From assembly GCA_037576215.1 (NCBI GenBank), contig JBANDB010000004.1, forward strand, positions 4,836,001-4,900,000: DNA of 64,000 nucleotides, read 5' to 3'. The notes beneath the pieces are model-generated. The model ran no database searches. It worked only from the letters and a program-made list of their open reading frames with translations, and was not told where the DNA came from. Of the stretch, positions 45,269-58,025 are shown one piece after another. The position numbers and the translations under genes are program-made. Position 1 is the stretch's first letter; every line of letters begins with the position of its first letter. This stretch comes from Armillaria gallica. Its lineage: Eukaryota; Basidiomycota; Agaricomycetes; Agaricales; Physalacriaceae.

Positions 45269-48200
45269 ATTTTTTTATTTTTTATTTTTAGTAGAGCGTG
45301 TACCTTGGTACTTAATGATCTAGCAATTAACCATGTTAATTCAAGCCATTCGCTTGGGGAGAGGGCGTGCCTCTGTGTGAGAGAAGTGGAGGTGTCCTAT
45401 GCGGGTTGCCGTACCGGGGGATCTACTTGGAGAAATGCGTTTACGCACAGCTACTCTAGCTCGTGTGGGACTCGGTGCCGTCCTCGTGGCCTCTTCCGGC
45501 TTGGCACAATACCCACTAAAACCCCGTCCTGGGCCGTCCAGTCCTCCGGTAAGGCTTTTTCATCCCATATCGCACCTTTCCAGGTATTTAGGACCGTCTT
45601 TTTCTTTAGAGCTTTGGAACCGTATTTCCATCTATTTGTAAGCAGTCGGTCCATTGTTAACCTTCGGTTCATAGCGTCTATCCACATATTGCGGACTTGT
45701 TCATTTGTGTGCCATTTGGTATGGTCATCATCTCCTCTCTGTATGCGTCGCTGACATCTTATTTTCCATATCAGGTGCGTTGTTTCTGTCATCATGATCC
45801 TGTAGAGCCTTGTAGCCCCCGTATCTATATCTCCCTTATCATTTTTGATTTGAATTAATGTAGCCCCGAGTGCAACCCCATAGGTCGGTGTTATCCAGGT
45901 GAGTCCTTTTCCTTCCCAAAGGCCTTGGGCGAGACTCCATAGTGTCGCTCTTCCCTCAATTTGGCAGTCGATTAGGATATGTTCCATTGTCTCAGGAATC
46001 TTGCAGTGCGGGCATTCACTTCGGTGTGCATAACGTGGTCCGAGTCGTTCCCAGTATTCACCTATCTTGAATGTGTTTTGTATGGCTTTCCATAGGAAAC
46101 CGCGTATCAGCCTTGATATATCTTTATGCCGGATCGATGTCCAAAGCTGTACTGCTAGCGGTTCCACCCCGTTTATCTCTTTGATTGTCACTAGGACTCG
46201 GCTTACAGACACCTTCGTCGATGCCCGTTCTGTCATAGTTACTCTGGCTCAAATGAGTCTATACGCTTGGCTTTGCGTTAGGCTCGACAACTTGGCCCCT
46301 ACGACATCAAATTCGTGGTCTATCTCTACATCGGCATGCGATGCTTCATCAATCCCGAGCATAGCTCCCTCGCCTGCCAGCGTATCGGCACCCTCATTTC
46401 CTACATTGCCACTGTGTCCTTTAATCCATTGGAAGTGGACAGGGGCTCCGTGCTGTCGTAGTATCGCCGCTGTAGCCTTCCATAGCTCACAGTTCTGCAC
46501 TCCTATCCATCCGCAATCCTCCCATCGTTTCAGATGGAAGCATAATCCTTCTATCACATACTTTGAGTCTGATATCGTTAGCATCTCTCCCGTTTGGATG
46601 GCCGCTAGCGCTCGTTCGAGAACGGCACAAATTTCTGCCACATTATTCGTTTGGTAGGGGTCTGGGAGTCTTATCATTATGTTTCGCTCGTCGTTTGGCC
46701 CAAACCAAACTCCCACGCCCGCTCGTGCTTCTGAAGTACCATTGTTAAATACACTTCCATCAGTGTACGCCACGGACATTCCTCCTGTATCCTCCAGGTC
46801 GTCGCTGTCGCTTGCTCGTTGGCGCCTTTCTGCTGGTCTACGACATGTGTCCCACACCGAGGAAAAAATCCGAAACCCTTCGAACAGTTGGCATTCATTA
46901 TCTATGTCGGGATCGAAGCGTATCCTTTCGTTGTTTTCCTTCGCTTCTCGATTCCGTGCGTGATCATCAGCCGTGAGTTTCAGACCATCATCTTGATCTC
47001 GTCTACGCAGATCCCATTTTTCAGACAGGCGGTCGAGTAGCTCCTTTGCCGCCACGGCACATTGGTGCAGGTTGTCGCACCCCCTTCTCGCTCTATCATC
47101 GCTACAATCGGCGCACTTGCAGTCTCGTCTCTTCTTATGAGCAGGGGACTCTGGCCTTACCGCGACGTCTTCAGCCTCTCCTGCCAGTTCCACCTCGTGA
47201 TTTTTCATCAGACATTGGTAGACTTTTGCTCCATACCGCTTCCGTTTGCTTAATGCGAACCCTGGGTGATGCCACAATGGAATCTCCCTCCTCACTTTCT
47301 TTGCTGGTGTCAGCATATCCAATCTTGTGTTGAAGGCCTTTGCCGTGCGCAGCATGTCTGCTATGTGTTTCGGGAGTTGGGTGTTGTGCTGGAGATTGAC
47401 ACTCCAACTCTGAAGGAAGGTGTTAGCCTGTGCTCGATCTCGTGGGGTTCCCCTCTGAACATGCTTGTTTATTATGGCGTCTTTAACATAACCTGCTAGG
47501 GGTCGGTCCTCCCCTATATGCAGGTAGGATTTCAACCTCATGACCTCAATGGCTTGATTTCGTAGTTTGATGTCCAGCACTTGCATACCGCCTGTGTCCA
47601 TCGTTGCTGACTGGATCATTTTATTCACTGGGATAGAGCCCTGGTTGTCCCATGCGAAGTCTCTTACTAACTTTTGGGTTTGATCCAAGACTGAGTCAGG
47701 CATCCCTTGAGCTCTAGTCAAGAATTGCGTGAATCCTCCCGCGTACATTTGGACCAGTAGCCTTCTACCTTCTATCGTAGGGTGCGTGTTCTCCCACGAG
47801 TCGAATGTCTCTTGCATTTTATCTAGTATTGGAGACCACGGGGCTGCAGAGTCGACTTTGTTGCCTATGAAGGCCCCCAATATTCGCACCGCTTCGCCGT
47901 CTTTAACGATGTGTATGTCTAGCGGGATCGGATCTTGGCTGGGGCTCATTCGTCGTGTTGCTAGGACCTCTTCTCGATAATCCGTTGCTCCTATTGGTAT
48001 TACTTTCGCCTTTTCTATGTTGAACTTGGCTCCGGATGCTAGACACCATCGATCAAGAATTTCCCGAAGTGTATGCCAGCTGTCACGGCGGGATAGGTAG
48101 ACTGTGGTGTCGTCTGCAAAAAGCATTGCTATCAGGCGGTCTCGAACATTCGGTATCTGATAGCCTTCTAAGTTGGAGTCGCGCAGCATCTGGGCTAGAG

Positions 48201-49048
48201 GCTCAATTGCTAGGTTGAAAAGGAGGCACGACAGTGGGTCTCCCTGTCGTACACCTCGCGTTACTCGGAATGGTGTGCTTTTTTCACCGTTTATTATCAC
48301 AATTGACTCGGCCTTATCATAAAGTGCTTGTATGGTCGAGATGTACCCTGGCGGCAGGCCTGTTCTGGCCATGACTTTCCAAAGATATTCATGTGAGATC
48401 TTGTCATAGGCCTTCTCCTGGTCTAGCGCTATTATCGCTCCATCTTGTTCCTCGGCCTCTGCATAGTGGACCATATCTTTCGCCAGGTCAATCTGGTCAA
48501 ATATACTTCGCCCTTTCACAAATCCAGCTTGGTCTCGATGTATTATGCTATCAGCTACATCTGCAAGCTTGTTAGCTAGGGCTTTTGTCATGATTTTATA
48601 GTCAGAATTTAAGAGTGTTATTGGTCTATAGTTCGCTATGTCCCTCTTGTCCTTCTTCTTAAAGAGTGGACAGATCCAGCCGTCACAGAATCCGGTCCCC
48701 GCTGCCACTCCGTGCTTTTCAATATCGTTGAACACAAGCCGGAATACTTCAACTATATCTGCTCGCTTTGAGTCGTCTTCACTGTTGATGAATCTGTTAT
48801 ACAGTAAAATCCAGAGTTCATACGGTAGGCCGTCTATACCCGCTGCCTTACCCTTTGCGGCAGTTTTTAACGCTTTTAGAATCTCATCGTATTGCAGTAG
48901 GGTTTTTAACACCTCCTCTCTATCGTCTGGGATTTGTAGACGAATGGTTTCCAGTACCTCTTCCGTTGCTCGCGTTTTTTCGTCCGCTGATGCGTCCGGG
49001 GGGGTTTCCATTTTTTGAAGATCGTCATAGAACCCCCGTGCCATTTCA
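45269..49048 (-). mobile_element. 5'-truncated non-LTR retrotransposon (LINE with RNase H)
   Basis: On the minus strand the element ends in an A-rich tail, TAAAAATAAAAAATAAAAAA-like (about 45292-45269), and is bounded by a 14-bp target duplication. It holds RT, RNase H and a C-terminal cysteine domain but no endonuclease domain, so reverse transcription stopped about 3.8 kb from the 3' end. Domain order fits RNase H-bearing fungal LINEs (Tad1/I-like). Confidence 0.92.
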
Positions 49049-49065
49049 ACCGGCTTCATTTTCAC
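45451..49065 (-). pseudogene. LINE ORF2: reverse transcriptase and RNase H
   Basis: One frame of about 1200 codons broken by a single TGA (46249-46251, plausibly once CGA). RT: NYRPITLLNSDYKIMTKALA, QAGFVKGRSIFDQIDLAKD, ALDQEKAYDKISHEYLWKVM, TRGVRQGDPLSCLLFNLAIE, and the catalytic FADD in AMLFADDTTVYLS (about residue 325). A Cys/His cluster follows (CKCADCSDD, about 640). RNase H shows VAYTDGSVFNNG, NNVAEICAVLERAL, TISDSKYVIEG and HSGNVGNEGADTLA with all acidic residues kept. After the TGA the tail has SECPHCKIPETMEHILIDC. The first codons (MKMKPVE) come from flanking and duplicated target DNA, not from the element. The intact RT and RNase H motifs suggest a fairly recent insertion. Confidence 0.92.
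49049..49062. repeat. LINE target site duplication, 5' side
   Basis: ACCGGCTTCATTTT, the same 14 bp as 45255-45268. On the minus strand it contains the ATG that starts the long LINE frame. Confidence 0.85.
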
Positions 49066-49311
49066 GTGGGCATCTTTTACGCTAAACCACTACAGCAGTA
49101 TCCAATACTACTACTACAAGGACCTTGGTAGGTGAGAATTCAAAGAAAGGGTGCTCGTCGTCATTAACACGTGGTCAGCTATCCTTGTCTCTCCCCGTCG
49201 ATGTTGACAACATTGAGGAAAACAGTTGTCCTCATAAGCAAGCCTTGACAGCCCCGGGCACAACACAGCACACGGCGTCGACGATTTCCCCTTTAGAATG
49301 AACTGCCACTA

Positions 49312-51420
49312 ATGACTCCAGCTCCGATATCATATCCTCCGTCGACGGGCAGGGTATCTACTGTCATTCCTGCGACGAGAATGGAAGAGGACGATGAAGT
49401 CCGTCCGTATGTTATTGTATCAGAGATTAGCAATGGGAGCTTTGAGATGGTGTACAAGGGATATCACGAGGTGCGTATCGTACTCTTTCGCAGTCGGCGA
49501 CTCTAACCTTGGAGAATGTAATACAGGAAACTAATGTTCAAGTTGCAATAAAGACCACTAAGAGAGACAATCTCTCTGCAAAGCTCCTCGACAACCTCCA
49601 GAGCGAAATACAGATTCTCAAATCGCTCTAAGACGGGCGGTCTGGACTAAATCGTCTGGCGAAGTTTCCTGCGGCACCATAATGCGATTCACAGAGACAT
49701 CAGACCTCAGGTTGGTGACACAATTCCGTCCTGCACAAGGCTACGCTCATGCACTGTAGAATCTACTCCGGAAACCTGCTACACCCGAAGAACTCGCTAA
49801 GGGCCATCCTCTAGGTGTTCCGATTCTCAAGGTGGCTGGCTTGAGGTTCGCTCGCTCGCTCTACAGTGCCATGATGGCGGAAACACTATCTGGTTCACCG
49901 TATGTTGTGCCTCATTGTCACAACATGGTATCTTATTGACACCTTGATAGATTTTACATGGTACCTGAGATACTCGGTTACAACAAGTACGATCGATGCC
50001 AAAGCCGATCTATGGTCTGTTGGTGCGGTTCTCTACGAGATGGCAGCCGGAAAGCCTCCCTTTCGTGCTCAAAACCACATCGAGCTTCTGAAGAAGATTG
50101 AACACTCGGAGAGCATCAAGTTCCCGGACGAACATCTTCAGTTGACAGCAGGAAAGAGTGGAGGTGGTGGCAGCGCCGACCTTCCTGTACCAAATGACAT
50201 CAAAAAACTTATCCGTGCCTTGCTTAAGTAGAAGCCGATTAAACGCGCGAATTTCGACGATTTCTTTAGCAGTCAAACTATGGCAAAATCAAAGTTCCCT
50301 AGAACACGGAAGCCTTCTCCCGAGCCGGAACCTACATATGACGACGGAAGGCCTTGGACAGGACGCTTGCCAACTCCCCTTTATCATAGAATCATCCCAC
50401 CGGAGGTATCCCTGGGGAGACTGAAGAAGATGGGATTATCCGTCGCGAGTATGTTTTGGTAGGGGACAGTCGCGCTTTGGAGTTCAATCGGGCAATAGAC
50501 GCTGAGTGCTTTTGTGTTGCAACCCAGACGTATCAGATAACTTACATTCTGTCCTAGAGCTGAGCTCCGTTCCCCGAAAACCGTTAAATGATAGGCGCGT
50601 GCCGCCTTCACCCTGAGCCCTCAGTCGAAAACTCGGTACTGGACATCACCTTCCCGCCTCCTCCACATCCGAATGCCCCACCGTTGTCACATCCGCCATC
50701 AAGCATAGCATCGAGAGCTGCTACGAATGCACCAAACAGAGCACTGAGTTTAGCCTCAAAGAAGCTGTTTGGCCACCGACCATCCCCATCGCGTGATTGC
50801 AGTGCCCCTTCTTCTCCCCGAAGACCACAGATCATAGCCTTGGATGGCGATGGTGAACAGGATCCTCTCGAGGACCAGCCTCCTCGCTGATTTAGAAGAT
50901 TTAGCGCAGAAAACCCATTGGGCTGACGAAATGTACGAGTACGTCCAGGCCATTCCGCAATTCCTTTCCCATCTAACTTCTAGCCACCGCCAGAACCTCT
51001 TGCCGATCTGAACAGGTTCGCCCAGCGGGATGCAGAGGTTAGTCGACAGGCTCGGAGACGGAAGAATGGCGAGATGGAAGCTGAATACAATGATGCTACG
51101 TGTGTCGTGGTGTATATGCTCCTCATGTCGTTTTCGCAGACGGGCATCAACAAGCTACGAAACCATCAAGAGCATATGAAGATGCGGTGTCCTGACGGGG
51201 ATCCGTCGTTAGTGAGGGGTTTGATGATGGTGTGTTTTTCGTATACTCTTCATGTGAAATCCGGATGGCTGATGGGTTGGTGATGATTATCGTGGTTCAA
51301 GAATCATTATCTGAAGTGTAAAGATAGAGCGATATCCGTCAAGATGTGGTTGCCGGCCAAGTACGACGGACCCAACTGGTCTATGACCGCGCGCTCATAT
51401 TACATTGATGCCTCATTCAC
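49312..51420 (+). pseudogene. ATG1: ATG1 autophagy kinase pseudogene
   Basis: Atg1/ULK1 is the Ser/Thr kinase that starts autophagosome formation. Matching blocks run in order: PYVIVSEISNGSFEMVYKGY (ATP loop; usual GKGSF is SNGSF), a retained intron (49471-49526, GTGCGT to TACAG), VQVAIKTTKRDNLSAKLLDN, QSEIQILKSL, then a gap of about 70 residues, NAIHRDIRPQ (catalytic loop, K to R), [11 protein letters not shown] with the DFG lost, [51 protein letters not shown], the linker SPEPEPTYDDG and DITFPPPPHPNAPPL, APSSPRRPQIIALDG, and C-terminal MEAEYNDATCVVVYMLLMSF. Many frameshifts and stops, loss of DFG and of subdomains IV-VI make it dead. Confidence 0.92.
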
Positions 51421-51916
51421 TTTGGTTCTTAGAGTATACTGGGTAGGAAGTAGATGATAATAGTAAGCAATAGAGAAAAGGACATGTACATACAATTGAA
51501 CGTAGGAATTCGCTGCTCTATACTTTGTGGGAACCGTGGATGACTTGTGCAGTGGACAAGGACGTAAACCTTTACCCGGTATGACTTTTGTGTGGAATGT
51601 CTATAGATATGTTTCTACATCGTTCTACACTGCAACTAGACAAGCTATAGAGTATTGAAGTCATTGCAGGCATTGATAAATTGTCCATGGAAAAAAAGAT
51701 ACGATGGGTGATCCTCTCCTTCCTGTTCTTTGGACAACAGCTCGGCGATTTCGAGAGATAAACAAACATTTGCGTAGCCTTGGCATGTATGGAAATCAAG
51801 CCTTAGATTATGCTGTCCAAGAAAAGATAAGCAGCAAAAATCAGACCATTAATAGGGATTACATACGGATGCACCGTCGAGAGGAAAAGAGCAAATAAAC
51901 TATGGGAGGCCAATGA
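51421..51916. other. Intergenic, nothing recognised
   Basis: Lies between the ATG1 relic and the 3' end of the next minus-strand gene. Short frames only. Confidence 0.5.
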
Positions 51917-54830
51917 TTAGTATATGAGAGCACAATTGGCTGTTAATCTAACTTTTAGGGTGTATTGGGGATCAGCAGGTGGACGCGGGAGCCCCCACAA
52001 AGCTGAAAGTGCCAAACTTCCACGGACAGTAGTGATGTCTCTCTCGCTTTTAAACCTGTCTTCGTCAACAAGACTTCCCTTAGACGTAGACGGATGTCCT
52101 TTTCCACGAAGATACGATTTTAAGCGAAGGGCGAAGAGATAGAAAAGGGCACGCTGAAAATCTGGGAGAGTATCAGGATCAGGTGGTGTACTCCTATTTT
52201 CAGGCGTAGGAAGCTCGAAGGATAGGTGGGAGATCAAGTCCTCCACGTCAACAAACGGTAGATAAAGCTGCCGGAGCAGGCGAAGTACAGGATAATCCTT
52301 GGTAATCTGTGGCACTGGTTACAGGCAAGGAAGAGGCTAACGAAGGAGCAGAAACGTACCTGGAGAAATTTTGCGTTTGCGTGCAAATGATGAAGTTGAA
52401 TATCAAATCCTCGTTTTAGGGCAAGGAAGTCAGGATGCTCCCAGTCGACAATACTGTCTAAAAGCATAGCAGCGCAGACACGACCCTTTAGAGATCGGTG
52501 TTCGGGTTGTGAGCGCTTATGCTTCAGGTCAACCATCTGAAAAACGTAAGTACAGATATCCCAAGACCACATATAGCAAATCACCAACATCAGCACCCAA
52601 AGTCACGCTGAAGACACGCTGTAGATCCTGGTAAATGGTATTATCCCCATTGGCCGAATTGTCATACACGATGGTAGAATCGGGCGTCAAAGCTAAGAAG
52701 CTCTGTAAAGGTTTGGCATCCGCCTCTTCAATAGCTGATATTTCTTCATAGGTGAGAGTGGAGAAGGCTTCTATCCCTGCTACCACTGCTAAAGTTACCC
52801 AGTGTGAAACAACGAAACCCTGACCAAGATGCAGCAGAGACCAAGCCAGCAGGTGTCCAGATGCTTCCATATACACTTCACGTCTAGGTTGCTCATATCC
52901 GGAAGCGCTGAGGTATAAGGTAAAAGTTCCGTCGGCTCTGCGACGCCAATAGTCAGTGTTTTGCACCATGTGATGCAGACAGGCCAATATGATGGCGCGT
53001 TCCAAACCAGGGCCCACAGAGGAGTTTCGGGATAACACTCCACGACTTGGAACCTAAGGGTCAGTCTTTAATTGAAATAGCCAAGGCAATTGACGCACAT
53101 GCGGTACTGCCTAAAGTGCTGTTGAAGTAAATTCTGCGTCTCAAAGAGAATGCTGCGAGGGGAAAACTTGGTAATGTCACCGAACTCCTCCATAGGGAAA
53201 TCCTCTGAAGGACTATTTATGGTGTGTTGGAACCACGCCCAAGTGATCTGTGCTAAACGCAAAACAGAAACGCCTTCCATTTCGATGCCGTGCGACGGAA
53301 ACCGCATCTTGACCTGAGAATATATATTTTTCCTCCAATGAAGCACAAGCTTCTCGTCAGATAATTCATACAGGGAACCAGCCAGGGAATGACTAGTGAG
53401 GCGAGGGGACGATAACGGTGAAGGAAACTGCACGGGCCCTGGAGAGGGTAGTAAAAGTGGCGACGAAGGTAAAACAGGAGATGATGAAGGGAACGGAGAT
53501 GACGACGGTACTGAGTTGGTCCTGGCACGACGAGCAAGTAAAGCAACCTCCAGAGAAGGTGGAGAAAAGCCTCCGGGACTCGGTGAGTCTAGGATCTCGA
53601 TGATATCTCTTGTAGGGGAGCTAGGGGAGTCCATTTCCATGTCAGTGTTTTCCTGCGGACATTGATCATCGCATGTAACGGGATTAGGCCAAGCCGCTAG
53701 AGGCTTATTGCCCTGAATCCTGTTGAATCTATAGAAAGGCTTGCCTGCCTCGTACAAGACCCTGTACGGCCAGCAGTTGTGGACTTCACTTACTTGGGGA
53801 GGCTCATCGTGACAGGTGAACCCAAGCAGGGACGATGTTATATGACCAAAACGAGGGGCTAATGTTATCATCAGTAGCAATACCGTAGCGAACGGTTCCG
53901 TGCTCACCAACAACAAGAAAAAAATCGTTTGAGGGTCCCAAAGGCAGAGGGTTAAAATCTTTACAGAGTTTCTGCAGAATTTCACGAGTTACTGTGTCGC
54001 CGGGACCGATACGTCCGGTAGGCTCAAAGGTGTATCTTCCTTCTCGGATTCTGTGTGACATAATGACATACGGGAAACTGTTTTCATACCGCAATACTTC
54101 GTTGTCTCTGGGATGGTTTGCCTTATACTTTTCCAGCCCAGGGACGACGTAATTGCCCCTCTCAGCGGCTTCCTTCAATCCATTGTACAGAATACGCATT
54201 GGGGAAGCGGAGGTCAGAGTTGTCGTAAAGGAGAGATGCCGACTCTTGAAGGCTGATTCGTACACAGGGGCAAGCTGGTCTGCCCGAAGCCTGAGAACTT
54301 GGTGGCCCAGGGGACTATCGTCAAAATTGTCATCTCCCTGGTCTTGAAGGTTAGAGATGAGATCAACTGAAGCCGTAGAATAGCACCTACACAGAGAGGG
54401 TAGATGAAGACAACCAAATTCATGTTTCCAGTCTTATCGGGGTTGAGACTGGAGGGTTTGTTGCCTTTCTTTTTTCGGTTTTGAGGTAGCGATGACAAAC
54501 GTGAGGCGTTCCTCAGAACTGTAGCACGATCGGAATCCGAAGTTTTTATCCCACTGAATGCAGCAATGGGAGGGGGGATATTGGCACGCAGCAAATTACG
54601 GTGAGTCTCGGACGCCACAGAAGACGCCGACGTTTGCCCACTCTGATGGCTATTTTGCAGCGAAGGGGTTTCACTTCCATCTCTAATTGTATAAACTAAG
54701 ATTGGAAATGTCCGAGAATAAAGAGGATACGCACGCCAGGTGTTGTGCAGAAGGGCTAGACGTAGGTGAAATTAGCAGGAATAGACCAGAATAATGGCTC
54801 TACTCACATCGTGGGTTGGGTAGGATATGA
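51917..54830 (-). CDS. Uncharacterised multi-exon protein
   Basis: Several minus-strand frames join through short introns. Well-supported joins are 52359-52307 (GTACGT to CACAG) and 52588-52537 (GTTGGT to TTTCAG). Upstream exon joins (near 53050, 53830 and 54400) are approximate, and the start is uncertain (about 54830). The N-terminal half has PMRILYNGLKEAAERGNYVV, YVIMSHRIREGRYTFEPTGR, VTREILQKLCKDFNPLPLGP and DFFLVVGEHGTVRYGIATDD. A long Ser/Pro linker follows (53411-53640, acidic MEMDSPSSPTRD). The C-terminal half has LHWRKNIYSQVKMRFPS, LERAIILACLHHMVQNTDYW, and ends LPDFQRALFYLFALRLKSYL. I recall related Agaricomycete hypotheticals but no function. Frames look selected rather than random. 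Confidence 0.5.
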
Positions 54831-56658
54831 ACTATGAAGGTCGATGAACCATGGCGATGCAGAGGATGTTTTGACTTGACTTACGGGACATCCTCATTCT
54901 GAGCGTGTTGCTGTTGACTGTGATCACTGTTGACACGTTTTGTTCCGCCGAAAGAAGTCAGAAACTTACTGATACGACTTGTGAGCGCGCCAAGGGCCCC
55001 CACAGATGCAAGGCGTATTAGTACTCCATGGGTGAGTGACAAGCGTCTGCAATGTCACAATACATGAGCTACGACAGACGGCATATGATTTGCTTTCAAC
55101 GCACAGAACGGTTTTCAGGATAGAACCCATTACATCGGTTAGCAGCTAGGCCACGCCTTCGATATTGATAGAGAGGGCTAGTCTCTAGTATATCAAGCGA
55201 GGCGTGCATGTGCCACGAGTGAGTGCATGCTGAGCAATGCAGATGGCGGAGACCAGCAGCTCCGGGAAGAGGAGTCTCATTCAAGACAAATTCCGCGCAA
55301 TCGCACGGAGGCAAGCATTCAAGACGAATGGGCACCAAGGCAGTCATCGAGGGATGCGAAATTCAACACTTCTTCCAGAGGTTTGATAGTGTTATGAGGG
55401 ATGGTAGCGATGCTGCAGTGGCCCTCCCAAGAAGCTAGATAATAGATCTATGGGACCCCGAAACCCCGTTGTTCTAGAAAAGAATTATGCCGTACGGTGG
55501 CGGAGTCGAGAGATGGTTGCCGCAACGGACGCATGCACAGCGCCCCGAGGCGACCGGGAAACATCAGGAAAGTGCAGGAAAAGCAGGAACCTACATGCAC
55601 AAGGATTTACATATCAAATGCCTAAAAAGGAAGGACAATCCTGGCATTTCCTGGCATTTCCCGGCATTTCCCGATGTTTCCCGACAATTCCTGATGTTTC
55701 CCGACAATTCCTGATGTTTCCTGACGTTTGCAGTCATTCAAGAAGAGAGAATTCAAAATTTGGGATTTTTGTCTTAAAACCGTCACCATAGTCAGCAGAT
55801 ACCAGACTCCGCCGCTGCGATCGTGCAGTCGCTCCAGTACCAATGTCAGTGGTCACGGGAGAGGCAGAGTCCGATAATGGACACTGTCAGTGGCTCAGGG
55901 AAGCATGCGCACAGCAGCGTATCCTGTATGAGGGCATTGCGTCAGTAGCTGACTTGGAAGCTCGCGCTTGAGCACTGAGTGGACATGATGGCATCCGAGT
56001 CCTGACTTGAAAAGTACGTCTCGCTGCTGCCTGTATGGGATTATGCAGCATGCCATAGGAGCAAATAATTGTACAGTCAATAAATGTCATTTATTTCGCC
56101 GAAAACAGGACACGGCGTTGTAGAATAGACAGCACTCTTGCGGGGCACGACTAAGTGGTGGTAAGAAATTGGGCCGGGGCCTTGGGATCCAAATACGACC
56201 ACATAGATTTTTCAAAACTGGATTCCACATAATTATGAAAACCGCTGTAACCGGAAAACTGAAGGAAGACTGGATTGATTGACTCTTGCTAACCGGAAAA
56301 CTGGACCGATCGGCCCAGCGACCCGAACCCGGACCGTAGGGACGTGAAAATCAACACAGCCACAAACACAAATCGGTGCTGCCGGAACCCTCCACCTGGT
56401 TGATTCTAGCCAGCTGTCTGGATACTTGTCCGAAAGACATTCAACGTAAGTTGGTTTCTTTGACTGTACACTCTTTGAGTTTATAATCCCCCCTTACGTT
56501 CTGTCCAGTGTGCACAGTCGGCAGTCACAAATTTTCACCGAGATTTTCCTTTTGACTTCGACTCCCTTTCGGGTCTTTAAGCTCGGATTGCTCGTTTACT
56601 GCAGCTTTCTGGTCGTTATACACCCGGAACACATTTCACAGACTGCCAATACGTGCGC
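54831..56658. other. Intergenic with a 10-bp minisatellite
   Basis: No gene recognised. Includes the minisatellite at 55641-55730. The last 200 bp before OXA1 is pyrimidine-rich and probably holds its promoter, but no TATA box stands out. Confidence 0.5.
55641..55730 (+). repeat. 10-bp minisatellite, about nine units
   Basis: CTGGCATTTC repeats with drift to CCGATGTTTC and CCGACAATTC at a fixed 10-bp spacing. Confidence 0.85.
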
Positions 56659-58025
56659 ATGCCCGTCGGGATGATTCGGTTTACTCGTGGTGCCGTCAAC
56701 GCTAGACTGTATGGCAAGAGGTATGTCAACACAATTTTGTACTTTCTCCTTTGACTCAATAATAACTCTAGAATACCACATACTCGTCTTCTCCCATCCT
56801 TGATACAGGTGAGCCTCAAGCTACCGTGATTATGCCAATTAAACACAATGCAGTCACCCAGCTTGAAATTCGAGCGTCAAGCTCGTCCCACCGGTCTTTC
56901 CAGTCGGAATTTCTCCCTATGGCCTTCCTTTTCATCGAAAACCCCAACATCACCACCACCTGAACCGCCTGTCATTGACACAGCCGGTACCAGCATCCCG
57001 GCGGAAGAGGTTCTCCCTTCAACGCCCCCAGAAATCTTTGCTTTCCCAGAAACAATTCCCTCTGACATCGTTGAAACCGCTACTGCGGCTATCGCACCTC
57101 TACAACCCGGCGACCTGGCATCCATGGGCCTCGCGGCATATACCCCCGTCGGCGCCTACCAGTCTTTCCTGGAATATATAAACTACACCACCGGCCTTCC
57201 ATGGCTCTGGACAATTGTCGCAGGAGCAGCCATAATGCGAACACTCGTTATACCTTTCACCATCGGCTCCATGAAGCAGACTGCACTAATGCCCATCGTG
57301 AACAAAGAAGTCACGCCTCTCCGCGACGAGATGCAGCTGGCCGCTGCCAGTGGAGACCGTCAGCGCCAGATGCAGGTCTACCAGGCGATGCGAGATGTTC
57401 AAAAAAAGCATGGCATCAGCTTGGGGAAAACCTTCTCTGGTATCTTCTCTCAGATGCTCGTGTCGATTAGCGCGTTCTTGGGGGTGAACGGGATGTGCAA
57501 GTTGCCTGTGCCTCAATTGACGCAGAGTGGAGTGTCATGGGTTACGGATCTGACGGCGCTGCCCCCGACTGCAATGTCCGTCGCGTTTGCGTCAACAGTT
57601 CTGCTCCAAACCCTGGTGCGTGTCGCAATTTGCGTTATCTGTCTGATTTTTGTGAATGGTGTTTGCTCCAGCTTGCCGCCCGAGAGCAAGACCCTAACGA
57701 TCCTAGAGCTATAACGATGAAAATATTTACGGGCCTCGCACCTGTCCTTTCATACTGGGGTATAACCCATTTCGAGATTTCAGCGGTAAGCAGGCGCTTT
57801 TATTCATTGAGTTCTGCTCAAATTTTATGTATTCTCCAGGGCACTGTTGTCTCCATGTTTGCCTTTTCTGCCGTACACATCACCCAGACGGTTATATTAC
57901 AAATAGCGCCTATCCGCGCGCTTGTTGGTCTCCCTCCACTACCAAGCCGAGCAAAACCCAAAGTTCTCGAGGAAATTCCCGTTGCCCCGCGAAAAGTACA
58001 GACGCCTCTGAAAAGCAGGCACTAG
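56659..58025 (+). CDS. OXA1: Oxa1, mitochondrial inner-membrane insertase
   Basis: Oxa1 inserts mitochondrially and nuclear-encoded proteins into the inner membrane (YidC/Oxa1/Alb3 family). Five exons, 56659-56720, 56772-56808, 56854-57615, 57672-57785 and 57840-58025, give a continuous 386-residue frame, the usual length. The N-terminus is Arg-rich and lacks acidic residues (MPVGMIRFTRGAVNARLYGK), a mitochondrial presequence. Conserved blocks: YTTGLPWLWTIVAGAAIMRT (first membrane span, about 145-165), QTALMPIVNKEV, the K/R-rich loop QVYQAMRDVQKKHGISLGKT, SQMLVSISAFLGVNGMCKLP, SGVSWVTDLTALPPTAMSVA, and a last span GTVVSMFAFSAVHITQTVIL. It ends in a basic tail for ribosome contact. All four introns (46-56 nt) have GT-AG ends and correct phase. 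An alternative start is the ATG at 56671. It appears functional. Confidence 0.93.

Noticed and set aside
53396..53665. Plus-strand acidic Gly/Asp ORF
   Set aside because: Antisense shadow of the Ser/Pro linker of the minus-strand gene.
55641..55730. CRISPR-like array
   Set aside because: Units are contiguous 10-bp repeats without spacers, in a eukaryotic genome.
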